Of a DNA stretch of 64,000 bases, positions 1 through 9,025 are shown piece after piece. How positions within the stretch are numbered: position 1 is the first letter of the stretch; each line of letters begins with the position of its first letter. A program made the translations under genes and the position numbers. Source of the DNA: CAVOJV01 sp963696325. GTDB lineage: Bacteria; Pseudomonadota; Gammaproteobacteria; Competibacterales; Competibacteraceae. The stretch covers positions 49,194 to 113,193 of the forward strand of contig CAVOJV010000044.1 of assembly GCA_963696325.1 (NCBI GenBank), given 5' to 3'. Under the pieces are notes generated by a model. It was not told the DNA's origin, ran no database searches, and was given only the letters and a program-made list of their open reading frames with translations.

Positions 1-291
1 GAGGGGACTCGGCAGCTGCTCCAGGTGCTTCTGCTGCATCGCGACAACGACTCGGCGGCAGTGCATCAGGCCGTCACGCAGGCGGTAGCCCTGGGTTGCT
101 GCGACGCCGGGGCGATTGCGGTCCTGGTGCGTCAGCAGGGAGCCTGTCCCGCCCCGCCAGCGGTGGTTGGGGAATTGGGAGCCCTCGCCCGCTACGGTCA
201 GACCCGTCCGGAGAGTCTGCACCTCTATGATGGCCTGCGGCCGAGTCAAGCGGTGGAGGTGACCCATGGCGGCCCCAGCGCTAGGGCTTAA
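1..291 (+). CDS. istA: IS21-family transposase IstA, C-terminal part (cut by window start)
   Basis: The frame is open from base 1 and stops at 291, giving the last ~96 residues of an IstA-type DDE transposase. The tail matches the C-terminal helical part of the second IS21 transposase in this window, for example CCDAGAIAVLV here and AYDAAAVRYLL at 4758-6275. The catalytic core lies outside the window. The gene overlaps the downstream istB start by 26 bases, the usual translational coupling of IS21 elements. The identification rests on the pairing with istB and on the resemblance to the other copy. Confidence 0.8.
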   Translation, partial: EGTRQLLQVLLLHRDNDSAAVHQAVTQAVALGCCDAGAIAVLVRQQGACPAPPAVVGELGALARYGQTRPESLHLYDGLRPSQAVEVTHGGPSARA

Positions 292-1036
292 AGCCCTGTG
301 TCAGACCCTCAAGCTGCCCACGGTAGCCCGCGAGGCGGAACGCTTAGCGGAAGCCGCCCACCGGCAAGGGCAGGGACCGCTGCCCTACCTCCAGCAGGTA
401 CTGGAACTGGAAGTCGCCGAGCGGGCAGCCCATCGAGCGGCCCGGCGACTCAAGGAAGCCGGGTTCCCGTTGCCCAAGACCCTGGCCAGCTTCGACTTCC
501 GGCGTGCCCCGGCGCTCCCGGAAGTGCAGATCCGGCAGTTGGCCGAGGGCGACTACATCGACCGGGCTGAAACCGTGATCCTGATGGGGGAACCGGGTAC
601 GGGCAAGACACACTTGGCGACCGCCCTGGGGGTAGCGGCGGCCAACCAGGGGCGGGCGGTACGCTTTGCCAGTGCCGGGCGACTGGTCAATGAACTGGTT
701 GAAGCCAAGGATGCCCGCGAGTTAGGGCGGCTCGTGGGCCGCTACAGTCGGCTGGATTTACTCGTCCTCGATGAACTGGGTTACCTGCCGCTCAGCAAGG
801 CCGATGCCGAACTGCTGTTTCAGGTGCTCAGCGAGCGCCATGAACGGCGGGCCTTGGTGTTGACCACTAATCTGCCCTTCGGGGAGTGGACCGCGGTCTT
901 CCCGGATCCCCGCCTCTGTCGGGCCGTGATTGATCGACTCACCCACCGGGCGCACCTCATCGAAACCGGCATGCAGTCCATCCGCCTTCAGGAGGCCCTG
1001 CGTCGCCATCCGTCAACCGCACCACCGGAGGGCTAA
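266..1036 (+). CDS. istB: IS21-family helper ATPase IstB
   Basis: A 256-residue AAA+ ATPase that assists IstA by choosing and remodelling target DNA. An N-terminal helical region (residues 1-95) is followed by a Walker A GEPGTGKT at 108-115 and a Walker B DLLVLDE at 164-170, then the TTNLPFGEW sensor segment typical of IstB/DnaC-like ATPases. The length is normal for the family (240-265 residues). The start lies inside the end of istA, as expected. It appears intact. About 110 bases downstream is the right end of the element. Confidence 0.95.
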   Translation: MAAPALGLKALCQTLKLPTVAREAERLAEAAHRQGQGPLPYLQQVLELEVAERAAHRAARRLKEAGFPLPKTLASFDFRRAPALPEVQIRQLAEGDYIDRAETVILMGEPGTGKTHLATALGVAAANQGRAVRFASAGRLVNELVEAKDARELGRLVGRYSRLDLLVLDELGYLPLSKADAELLFQVLSERHERRALVLTTNLPFGEWTAVFPDPRLCRAVIDRLTHRAHLIETGMQSIRLQEALRRHPSTAPPEG

Positions 1037-2155
1037 AAGACTACCACCACAACCGGCTCTCTCTGGGGAGAGAGCCTCCATGAACAGCAACGTGGTGGGG
1101 CCAAATCAGATTATCAAAGTGGGGCCAATGCAAGTTGACAAACTCACCCCTGCGGTAGCATTGGTAAAGTAACCCGGAGCCGACAATGTATCCAACTGAG
1201 CCTCCCGACGATGTTTCGAGCCAGTGCCGGCAGCAGCCAGATCGATCTGTTCCGCAACATCGAACAGTTTCTGCGTGAGCCCGACCAGAAGACACTGAAC
1301 GCCCCGAACGCCTGGCACAACGTTTTTCTCGATCAGGTCACCAACGGCATCCCCGAAGAGTGGTTTCGCGCGCTCTTCGATGAAGCGAATGGGCGACCGA
1401 ACGCGCCGATTCGATTGCTGGTGGCGATGCTGATCCTCAAGGAAGGCTTTGGCTGGAGTGATGAGCAGTTGTTCGAGGCGGTGCGCTTCAACCTGCGGGT
1501 GCGCCGGGCGCTCGGATTGCTGAATCGCACCGACGAGGTACCCGTCGAGTCGACCTACTACCTGTTCAAGCAGCGGTGGTATCGCTACCCGGTGGAGACA
1601 GGGATCCACCTGCTGCAGGAAGTGTGTCAGGACCTGACCAAGGATCAGGCCGAGCGGCTTGGGGTGGTTGGCGAGAAGCTGCGAATGGACAGCCCCTTAT
1701 TGGACAGCAACCTGGCCACCTGCACGCGGCTGCAGGTGATCATTAGCTGCCTGCAGGAATGCTACAAGCGCCTCACGGACGAGCAGAAGGCGCGCCTGAG
1801 CGAAGCGGACCGCGCGCGGTTGGAACGGTTGTGCGCCAACCGGGCAAGCCAGTTTGTCTACGCGCTGGAGGAGGGTACCAAGCAGGCCTGGCTGGCAAGC
1901 CTTGGCGAGCGCCTGCACCAGAACGCCGGCTTGCAGAGCAGTGCGCGCTCTGCGCTGATCGAGCGGCTGTTGCTGGAACAGGATCAGATCGAAGGCGAGG
2001 AGCAACGCGTGGTGCTTCAGCCGGCCAAGGAGATCAGCGCCGATTCGCTGCAGTCGCCCCCTGACGGATCTTCCCTCGCTTGGCAGGCAGAAAAACCCCT
2101 GCAACATACGGAAATTATTTAAAGAAAGTCGTGCTGCTGCGCGGGATCTGTCTGC

Positions 2156-3702
2156 CTACATCCTGGCAGGTTTTTGGACTCCGCTCCTTGGGGGCAGGAC
2201 ATCGAGCGCCTTGAAGATGGCTTCCTGTTTTTGGTCGGGTCTTGGTAAGTTGAGAAACGTTTGACCGGCTATTTCGTGGCGCTGGAAACACAGGCTGGAA
2301 AGACACCGCAGGGCATCGGTGATCGTGAGCGCGTTCTCGCCCGCATCGGTGGTGCCAAAAGCCCGTTGGAGGCCCGCCTCGAGTTCCCGACCCAGCTTCA
2401 AGGCCAGCATGGTCGCGAAGACATGGCCCCGGGTACGGCGCTGCGTTCGGACATAGAGGGGCCTCACCTCCAGCAGCCCGGTCTTCAGGTTGCGAAAATT
2501 GCGCTCGACCTGCTGAAGGTCACGGTAAAGTTGATCCACCGTCACCGCATCTATCTTCTCCTTGGCGACGTCCGTCTCCATCACAGAGCAGCCATCCAAC
2601 CGCGCCGCGTCCGCCTGTTTTTCCTCATCCACCCCCAGGTTGAGCTGCCAGTCCGCCAGCGCGAGGGTGACAAAAGCGGAGAGCTGGTGGCGTTTGGCCC
2701 ACGCGCTCAGCTGGCGCAGGCCGGCCGCCGGGTCGGCTCGGGGCGAACCCTGGACGCGCTCGTTGCGCGCTGCGACCCACTGGTGCAGCTTGGCCAGCTT
2801 ATCGCGGCGGCGGTTGGCCTCTGTTCTGCGCACGGCCTCATTGCGCCGCAGAAAAAAAAAAAAAAAAAAAAAAAAAAAAGCGGTCAGCGCTGCCTTGCCT
2901 TTGGCCTTGACCATCCCCCGGTCGCCCACAAAAACGACTTCCTCGATCTTAAAGCGGCGCTTCACGATCTCGATCTGATCGGCTACCGTGACCGGGTCGG
3001 CCGTATTCCCTTTGAAGACCTTGACGGCCAAAGGCTCCCCATCATCGGCGGTTAACAGGCCGATCACGATCGGTTTCTTGCCCTGCTTCCCGTCACGATG
3101 ATATCCGTACTCGGCCAGCTCGTTCTGCTCCCCTTCGAAGGAGGCGGAGGTGACGTCATAGAGGACCAGCACGGGCGGCTGGCCCACTCGGTTGACATAG
3201 GTGCGATAGAGCTGGTTCTCGATCTTTTCCTGCTGCGCCGCCAACCAATCCAGCGCCGCGTAAAGATCATTCTCGTCAAACTGGGTAATGCCCAGCACCT
3301 CGGCCACGGCATGCGCTTCGACCCAGCGCACCGCGGAGAGCCGCGAGCCCTGGTGCGCCACCCGGGCCAGGATCAATAACAGGGCGAGCTGCGCCAGCGG
3401 CTGGGTACCCGCGCCGAGGGGATGCCCAAGCGCTGGGCGACCTCTTTCAAGACGAACAGGACGGCAAAGCTGCGGTCGCTGACCGGCTCGCTGGGGGTAC
3501 CTACCGCATCGAACTCACCCTTCAGGCAGCGCCGGAGGGCCTCGACGCGTGCCGCCGGCCAGTGGGTGAGGTTGGCCAGGGTCCGCGTTTTGACCTGCTG
3601 GCCTTCGCGATAGCCTTCGCGGAGCAAGAGGGCGGGCGGTGAACCCCGGTTGGGAATGGTTGCGACGTACATGCGTAAAGTATACCGAAAAAACTCTTGC
3701 AA
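2156..3702 (-). pseudogene. IS1634-family transposase, frameshifted and with an internal loss
   Basis: The N-terminus (3702 to about 3375) starts MYVATIPNRGSPPALLLREG, the hallmark opening of IS1634-family transposases. A frameshift near 3375 leads into a second frame (3376-2156) with the DDE core: VLVLYDVTSASFEG with a catalytic Asp, FVGDRGMVKAKGKAALTA, and C-terminal YRDLQQVERNFRNLKT. Between KAALTA and LRRNEAVRR the coding strand is a run of 28 T, which encodes nine Phe. In relatives I recall about 40-50 residues of the catalytic domain here, so part of the core is missing. The gene is nonfunctional as read. Confidence 0.85.
2852..2879. repeat. 28-base poly-A tract inside a transposase gene
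   Basis: An uninterrupted run of 28 A lies between a g at 2851 and a g at 2880, in an otherwise GC-rich gene. It sits exactly where a segment of the transposase core appears to be missing. It could be an assembly join, or a real homopolymer left by an abnormal repair event. Confidence 0.95.
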
Positions 3703-3908
3703 TATCAGCCATATGAGCCATTATACATGCCAACATATTTAGAGAAAAAATCAGCATTTTTTCAAGGAATCCAGCATGTTAAGTCAAATCAGAGGGGGGA
3801 AGATCAGCCTGATGAAGAGGCCGCCTATCGCACGAAGAAGGTGAGTTTGGCAAGCTGTTTTGGCCCATTTCGGCACTCTCATTTGGCCCACCGGGGGGTA
3901 ATCATTAT

Positions 3909-4712
3909 TCAGGTGTCCTGCGAGGGCTGGTAGGCGCCCTCCCCAGAGGTTGGTTTACGCTTGGCCAGGGTGCGCCTGAAGCGATAGCTGTCGGTACCCG
4001 TTTCAATGATATGAGCCCGGTCCGTGAGCCGGTCCAGCAACGCTTTGCATAAGCGTGCGTTGGGAAACACCTGGGTCCATTCGGAAAACGGTAAATTGGT
4101 GGTAATGATCCAGGCCGTTCGTTCGGCGCGTTCACTGATGACCTGAAACAGCAACTCGGCGCCGCCCTGGGCAAAGGGCACATAGCCCACTTCATCCAGG
4201 ACGATCAGGTCCAGCCGGCTCCAGCGTTGCAGGGCCCGCCCCAGCAGATGTTGTTGCTGGGCTTCGACCAGCTCGTTGACCAGGCCGGCGGCCGTGATAA
4301 AGCGGGCCCGTTTTTGCTGGCGACAGGCCGCCACGCACAGACCGGTCGCCAGATGGGTTTTGCCGGTACCCGAGTCGCCAATGAAAATGATCGGCTCGGC
4401 CCGGTCGAGGTAGCTGCCTTCGGCTAATTGCTGTAGCCGGGCGGCAGAGACCTGGGGCGCGGCGCTGAAATCGAAGTCCTCCAAGGTTTTCAGCCGGGGC
4501 AGGTGGGCGTCCTGCACGCGGCGCGCGATCGCGCGCCGCTCCCGCTCGTCCACCTCGGCGGCCAACAGGCTGGCCAAGTACTCCAGCGGCGAGTGGTGAT
4601 TGCGCAGGGCCTCCTGAGCCAGCTGCTCACACTGGGCCGCTATGAGGGCTAAGCGCAGGGTGCGGCAGTGTTCCTGGACCACTGCGACGGTCAACGCGGT
4701 GGGTGCGGTCAT
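3909..4712 (-). CDS. istB: IS21-family helper ATPase IstB (second copy)
   Basis: A 267-residue AAA+ ATPase. It has the helical N-terminal region, Walker A GDSGTGKTH near residue 110, Walker B LDLIVLDEVGY near 170 and the TTNLPFSEW segment. It is similar in layout to the copy at 266-1036 but clearly diverged, so the two are different IS21 subtypes and not a recent duplication. The start lies 45 bases after the istA stop instead of overlapping it. The frame is intact. Confidence 0.95.
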   Translation of the reverse strand: MTAPTALTVAVVQEHCRTLRLALIAAQCEQLAQEALRNHHSPLEYLASLLAAEVDERERRAIARRVQDAHLPRLKTLEDFDFSAAPQVSAARLQQLAEGSYLDRAEPIIFIGDSGTGKTHLATGLCVAACRQQKRARFITAAGLVNELVEAQQQHLLGRALQRWSRLDLIVLDEVGYVPFAQGGAELLFQVISERAERTAWIITTNLPFSEWTQVFPNARLCKALLDRLTDRAHIIETGTDSYRFRRTLAKRKPTSGEGAYQPSQDT

Positions 4713-4757
4713 GACGTACTCTCCAGCAGGACCCCTGCGCCCGTGGCCAGCAGTTGG

Positions 4758-6275
4758 TCATAACCGGCTACGGAGGGCAACGGCTCGGGTGACATAGGCT
4801 GACGGCGTGAGCTCGGTGGGGGATAAGCTGAATACGCACGGTACCGTCAGGGTCGGGGCGGTCAGCAAATAGCGGACCGCCGCGGCATCGTACGCGCCGC
4901 TGCTCAGCGCCTGGTGGATCGCTCGGGTCAGTTGCTCATAACCGTGCTGCCGTCCCAACTGGAGCAACTCAATCATCTGGCGGGTGCCCTCCTGGCAACC
5001 CTGCCGTTCCTGCAGCAAGGCCCAGAGTTGATCGTGGGCGGCGGTCCACCGTCCCGCCGCGCGCCATTGCGCCAAGGGGGTGGAACCGGCCAGCGCCCCC
5101 GGCTTGTGGACCAGCACATCCAAGTAGTGCTCCAGCTCGAGCAGCTGCTGGCGGCGGCGATAACAGCGCGTATGGCAAGCGACTTCCTGCCCGCCATACC
5201 AGATAGTGACTGTCAGCGGGGCGACCCGAACCTGTACCTGGGTCCCGGGCGGTAACGGGGTGGAATACCAATTGGTGCGCACTTGGACGCGCCCTTTACC
5301 GTCAACCCGGCAATAGTGCGCTTCCGTCAGGTCCAAGTCCTCGGTTGGTAACGGGAGCAACTGAGGGCGTTCTATCGTCACGGCTTGACCGACCGTCAGC
5401 GGGCGTTCTTGAATGCGCCGCTGTTCATCTTCCTGGCAGGCGCGCCGCAGGCGTTCATTGAGCTCATCCCAGCTGGCCACCTGGGGGATCGGTACCAGGT
5501 GATTACGGCGAAAATAGCCCACTTCCCCTTCCACGCCCCCTTTCTCATGACCTTGCGCCGGGGTGCAGAAGGCAGCCTCGAACTGCCAATGGGACCGAAA
5601 CGCGATAAAGCGTGTCGTTTCCTGCCGCTGGTGGCCCCGCAGAATCTTCTTGACCGCGCTGGTCAAATTGTCATAGCGCAGCCGCCGAAACACCCCACCA
5701 AAATAATGAAAGGCGCGCTGATGCGCGTCTAAAAAGGCTTGCTGCGTGGCGCGCGGATAGGCCCGATGATACGCCGCCCCGCTGGCCATGCTCCGCACCA
5801 CGAACACCTGCGCCACCTGGCGCTCACCGGCCAGTTCCACCACCGCCTCATACCAGTCCACCTGGCCTTCGACCCCCCAGTCATAACTCTGGGGAATACA
5901 GACCGTCTGTCCCAGTAACCCCAGTTCGGTCTTCCGCGCGCGCACATACTGTCGCACCCGGCGTTCGGAAATCGGATACTGCGGATACTCGGTGCGCAGG
6001 CGCAGGTAAATCCGATGGGCGGTATGCCGCTGTTGGCGCGGCGCCTGGCGGTCCTGTTCCAACATGGCGTCAATCAGCGGTCGTACTGGCGCCAAGCGTG
6101 GACACGACCGCACCGGACGCTGGCGCTCCGGCGGCCAGGCACTCTGTAACGCTTGGCGCACCAAGCGCCGGTGGACACCCAACTGCCGCGCCACGCCGGC
6201 AATGGTACCGATGCCAAACTCATATTCACGTCGGATCTGCTCAAATAGTTCCACCTTCTGTCTCCTGTCCATCAC
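4758..6275 (-). CDS. istA: IS21-family transposase IstA (complete)
   Basis: A 505-residue transposase of normal length for IS21. The N-terminal helix-turn-helix is at about residues 15-50 (GTIAGVARQLGVHRRLVRQ). The RNase H-fold DDE core begins near 130 with EGQVDWYEA (first Asp), then LRYDNLTSAVKK (second Asp) and KGGVEGEVGYFRR (the Glu region). A C-terminal beta-rich and helical region follows. The start 55 bases inside the right inverted repeat fits the element. The frame is intact and lies in an operon with istB. Confidence 0.95.
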   Translation of the reverse strand: MMDRRQKVELFEQIRREYEFGIGTIAGVARQLGVHRRLVRQALQSAWPPERQRPVRSCPRLAPVRPLIDAMLEQDRQAPRQQRHTAHRIYLRLRTEYPQYPISERRVRQYVRARKTELGLLGQTVCIPQSYDWGVEGQVDWYEAVVELAGERQVAQVFVVRSMASGAAYHRAYPRATQQAFLDAHQRAFHYFGGVFRRLRYDNLTSAVKKILRGHQRQETTRFIAFRSHWQFEAAFCTPAQGHEKGGVEGEVGYFRRNHLVPIPQVASWDELNERLRRACQEDEQRRIQERPLTVGQAVTIERPQLLPLPTEDLDLTEAHYCRVDGKGRVQVRTNWYSTPLPPGTQVQVRVAPLTVTIWYGGQEVACHTRCYRRRQQLLELEHYLDVLVHKPGALAGSTPLAQWRAAGRWTAAHDQLWALLQERQGCQEGTRQMIELLQLGRQHGYEQLTRAIHQALSSGAYDAAAVRYLLTAPTLTVPCVFSLSPTELTPSAYVTRAVALRSRL

Positions 6276-7146
6276 CGCTCCTCTGTCACCTGAAAATCAG
6301 GTCAACAGAGTACGCGTTAGCAATGTTCAGGTGGGCCAAATGAGAGTGCCGAAATGTCCCAAATCAGATTACCGAACTCAAGAAGGCCGAGACGGGGCGT
6401 GGTTACCGCGTCAAGGTGAGCGAGACGGGTGAGGAAAAGCGCAACCTCATCGTGGACGTGCAGGTCGAGCCGGCCACCGCGGCAGACAGCGCGTATTTGA
6501 AAGAAGCGGTGGAGAATAGCGAGGCCGTACTCGAAGGCACGGTGCAGGAAATCTCCGCCGAGGGGGCCTACTACAGCGAACAGAACGAGCCGTATGCCAA
6601 GGAACAGGAAAAGGAAATCCACTCCACTGGTTTCCCGGGCAAGCCAGGACGATTCGACGACGAGCGAGGCGAGGACGGGGTGGTGGTCATCGACTGCAAG
6701 CGCGGTGCAAGGCAGATGACCGAAGAATACAAATTGGGGCGCTACCGCTTCCGCGTCGACGGCACCTGGCGCTACATCACAGACAAAGACCTCGAGACGG
6801 CGGAATGTCGGCGGCGAACGGAAAATCTGCCACGGGAGTTATGCAACCGGCGCTGCCATGTCGAGGCAACGATCTTTCACCTCTGTTGCCACACCAAGAA
6901 GAAGGAAAGCTGAAGTACCGTGGCAAATTTCGCGTGCAGCTCTGGGCGGGGTGTCGAGCCGCGTGGATCAACAGGAAGCGAATCGCGATCTATCAGGAAA
7001 AACAGGCCGAAGCGATCGCTTGCTCGAGCGGCTATGTCCCAAAACCGCGACACAACCTCTACGATCTTTCCTTATCCCCCTACAGAACACCTAGCAGCCG
7101 CGTTTTTCCATCTCGGGGTGCGGGAAAATCTCTCCCGCACCCTTGA

Positions 7147-7530
7147 TGACTTGCGCGTCCCGATCTACCGCCCCCCTGTCAGGCTTGGCTACTAGAAGGG
7201 GTTTTCGGGGGGGACTCAATTATGGGTAAACCCCCGGCTCTGCCGGGGGACTCAACAAGGTTTGACCTTTACGGGAGTCGGTTTTGCCGCGCAGCGCAAA
7301 TGAGCATTGGTGTGAACCACGGACTGCCATCAACAATGCAATTCATAGATTTTCCAGAGTCATAGATTCGGAGACACTGAAGAATTGTTGCAGTACATAA
7401 AATGGACCAAAGCAACTCAGCCGCCTTGGGCGGCTCATGGTTTACAGCGCCTTTGAGGCGCAACCCCCTAAAGCCCCCGGCTCTGCCGGGGGATATTTAC
7501 TTAGGTGATTTCCGAGAATAAAAGCAGCCA
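7147..7530. other. No gene; stem-loop-rich spacer
   Basis: No convincing coding frame was found. The stretch holds two copies of a perfect 8-bp stem with a 3-base loop (cccccggc tct gccggggg at 7231-7249 and 7474-7492) and a third hairpin (gccgccttgggcggc, 7420-7434). A related hairpin pair recurs at 34823-34880. It may be a small non-autonomous element or REP-type repeats. Confidence 0.6.
7420..7502. repeat. Double-hairpin repeat, copy 1
   Basis: The hairpin gccgcc-ttg-ggcggc followed by tcatgg is separated by about 40 bases from the second hairpin cccccggc-tct-gccggggg, which is followed by atatttact. The same order of two hairpins, with the same flanking words (gcggctca and ttact), occurs at 34823-34880. 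Another copy of the second hairpin alone lies at 7231-7249. A dead Y1-type transposase of the kind that mobilises such hairpins is at 23520-24080, but a link is only inference. Confidence 0.65.
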
Positions 7531-8777
7531 TCATGCAGGCCGAATCAGAATGTCCCACTTGGGCAAGAGCGGGTTGCGTTCCAAACGGGCCTCAATCTCC
7601 CGCATCGCTTTCTTGGACAGTGAGATGCCTTTCCGATAGGTCGTGCGGCTCAATTTGACGATAGGCCGGATGCCTTTCCAGGTCATGCGTTTGGCCCATT
7701 CCAACAGCGTTTCGGCATCCACCAGCAGGGTTCCATTCCAATGCTGTTCCAGAATGCCCCAACACCGTTCGATGGGATTGTATTTGCTGTGGTACGGCGG
7801 GTAGTACAGCAACTGGATGACTTTGTCCGTGTCGTCGGCGAACGCCACCATACGCTGGAGGAACTGCGTGCGCCTACCGCTGCTTTCCGGGCCATTGTCC
7901 ACCTTGAGTTGGAGGTGGGTAATCTCGGCCTGCTTCTCCACCGGGATCGCTTTCCACCAGTCCGCCAGGCTATCGACGATAAAATCACTGGTCTTGAAGG
8001 AACTGCCGAACGTCAGATGCAACTGCCCGCTATCTTCCTCCATGATGCCAAACGGCACCTATTTTTCCTTACAGCCCATATCGTGGTCGGCCGCTTGGGT
8101 ATTGCCGCGGGTTTTTCCGCCCCGTGAGTAGTCCCCGATATTCACGGTGGCTTTGCAGTCGATGCTCAGGCGCATGATTTGGCCCTCCTCTACGCCCGTC
8201 GCACCCGTGGTGGGGTTCCCGTCCTTGTCCGCCAGGTTGGCAAAGATGGCAGCCGTTGCCGGGAGTTTTTTTGGGGCTTGGCCTTGACCACCTGACGCAG
8301 GCGGTAGCCGTTCCGGTTCAGAACCTCCGCCATCGTACTGGGCGACGGTAAGTCGTCCTCTGGGAAACCTTGCGCGCGGAGCTGTTGCAAGGCTTCCGCT
8401 GCCGTCAGCCGGGTGTACGATAGCGTCCCGCGGAAGGTCGGGTCTTGTTGACAGGGAGATTCCGCCAAGGCCCAGAGCGCTTCCGCCACCACCGGGTACT
8501 TCTCCTCCCACAGCCGGTTTCCGCAACCAGCCGCTTGCGCTCCCAAGCACGTGATGCCGGTGCGCTGTTCATGCAAGCCCAACTCGACCGTGTCACGGTT
8601 CCAACCCAACACCCGCTCGGCCTGGCGGGCATTGCCCCAGCACTATTTCCACGTCATCGCGGCCTGGAAAGAGCGGCGTTCCGCTCCAGACATTTTCGAA
8701 CTCGCCAATTTCAGGTCTTCAATTTGGGAGGCGCTCAAGGGCACAATGGTCGGCTCAGTGGTCGATAGCACGCTCAT
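7531..8777 (-). pseudogene. ISAzo13-family transposase, broken by stops and a frameshift
   Basis: Reading from ATG at 8777, the product begins MSVLSTTEPTIVPLSASQ and meets an in-frame TAG near 8637 (TWK*CWGNARQAERVLGWN). It continues through TVELGLHEQRTGI, shifts frame near 8265 (VKAKPQKN to LPATAAIFANLADKDG), meets a second TAG at 8059 (GCKEK*VPFGIMEED), and ends with the typical catalytic-domain tail YNPIERCWGILEQHWNGTLL. Both TAG codons sit where relatives probably have an aromatic residue. With two stops and one frameshift the gene is not expected to work. Confidence 0.85.
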
Positions 8778-9025
8778 ACTCGATCGGTACGGTAAATATT
8801 AAATTGTACCTCGCCAGGGATGCTTTTTCCCGGAAATCGCCTTAAACTCCGATCATTTTTATATTGACAATAGGGTCCACCATACAGTTATGGCGATCAA
8901 AGTAAAAAGCTCCGCAAATTCCGCACATGTTCCTACGTGATTCCTATTCCTTAGCGCCGTATTGATCTCATCCTGACACTTGGAGTCTGGGGCCGCCTAT
9001 CCGAATTAGTTAGTTCTGGCCGTTC
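8778..9025. other. Spacer without a recognisable gene
   Basis: This is a moderately AT-rich gap between the ISAzo13 start and the glycosyltransferase stop. No frame, hairpin or tRNA was recognised. The ISAzo13 left terminus should lie within the first ~100 bases, but I could not define it. Confidence 0.5.

Larger units (their letters stand above)
1..1146 (+). mobile_element. IS21-family element, right-hand part
   Basis: istA (partial) and istB are followed by 1090-1146, which carries two related blocks (ggggccaaatcagattatca and ggggccaatgcaagttgaca) and ends in aaactca. Read on the other strand, the terminus starts tgagtttgtcaa, like the tgagtt ends of the complete IS21 element at 3842-6380. 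The left end lies outside the window, so a target duplication cannot be tested. Immediately beyond the end is the 5' flank of an IS1182-type transposase. Confidence 0.75.
2067..3805 (-). mobile_element. IS1634-type element inserted in the IS1182-type gene
   Basis: The likely ends are gatcttccctc at 2067-2077 and its inverted counterpart ggggggaagatc ending near 3805. The host gene reads CCT GAC before the element and CCT GAT after it, which is compatible with a short imperfect target duplication (cctgac/cctgat). The boundaries could shift by 2-3 bases. The element carries one frameshifted transposase gene on the minus strand. Confidence 0.6.
3842..6380 (-). mobile_element. Complete IS21-family element with 51-bp ends and a 6-bp duplication
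   Basis: The left end 3842-3892 and the right end 6330-6380 are inverted repeats that match at 45 of 51 positions. Both begin tgagtt and share the block catttcggcactctcatttg. The target sequence agaagg is duplicated exactly at 3836-3841 and 6381-6386. istA and istB run on the minus strand with intact frames, so the element could still be active. It interrupts the IS1182-type transposase. Confidence 0.95.
1211..7146 (+). pseudogene. IS1182-type transposase split by two other IS elements
   Basis: The N-terminal ~285 residues (1211-2066) have the DUF772-type start of IS1182/IS5-like DDE transposases, including the segment RLLVAMLILKEGFGWSD. The frame ends where an IS1634-type element begins. 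It reappears at 3808-3841 (PDEEAAYRTKK), is cut by an IS21 element, and resumes at 6387 (AETGRGYRVKVSETG). Removing one copy of the 6-bp IS21 duplication joins RTKK to AETGRG in frame. The 3' part shows VEATIFHLCCHTKK, then one frameshift near 6910, and runs on as KLKYRGKFRVQLWAGC to a stop at 7146. The gene is dead, but its pieces are colinear, so the order of insertion events can be read. Confidence 0.85.

Noticed and set aside
2261..3055. 264-codon plus-strand frame opposite the IS1634-type transposase
   Set aside because: It is the antisense shadow of the transposase; the minus-strand product has the family motifs.
7231..7249. GC hairpin as a rho-independent terminator
   Set aside because: There is no T-run after the stem, and the same hairpin recurs as part of a larger repeat.
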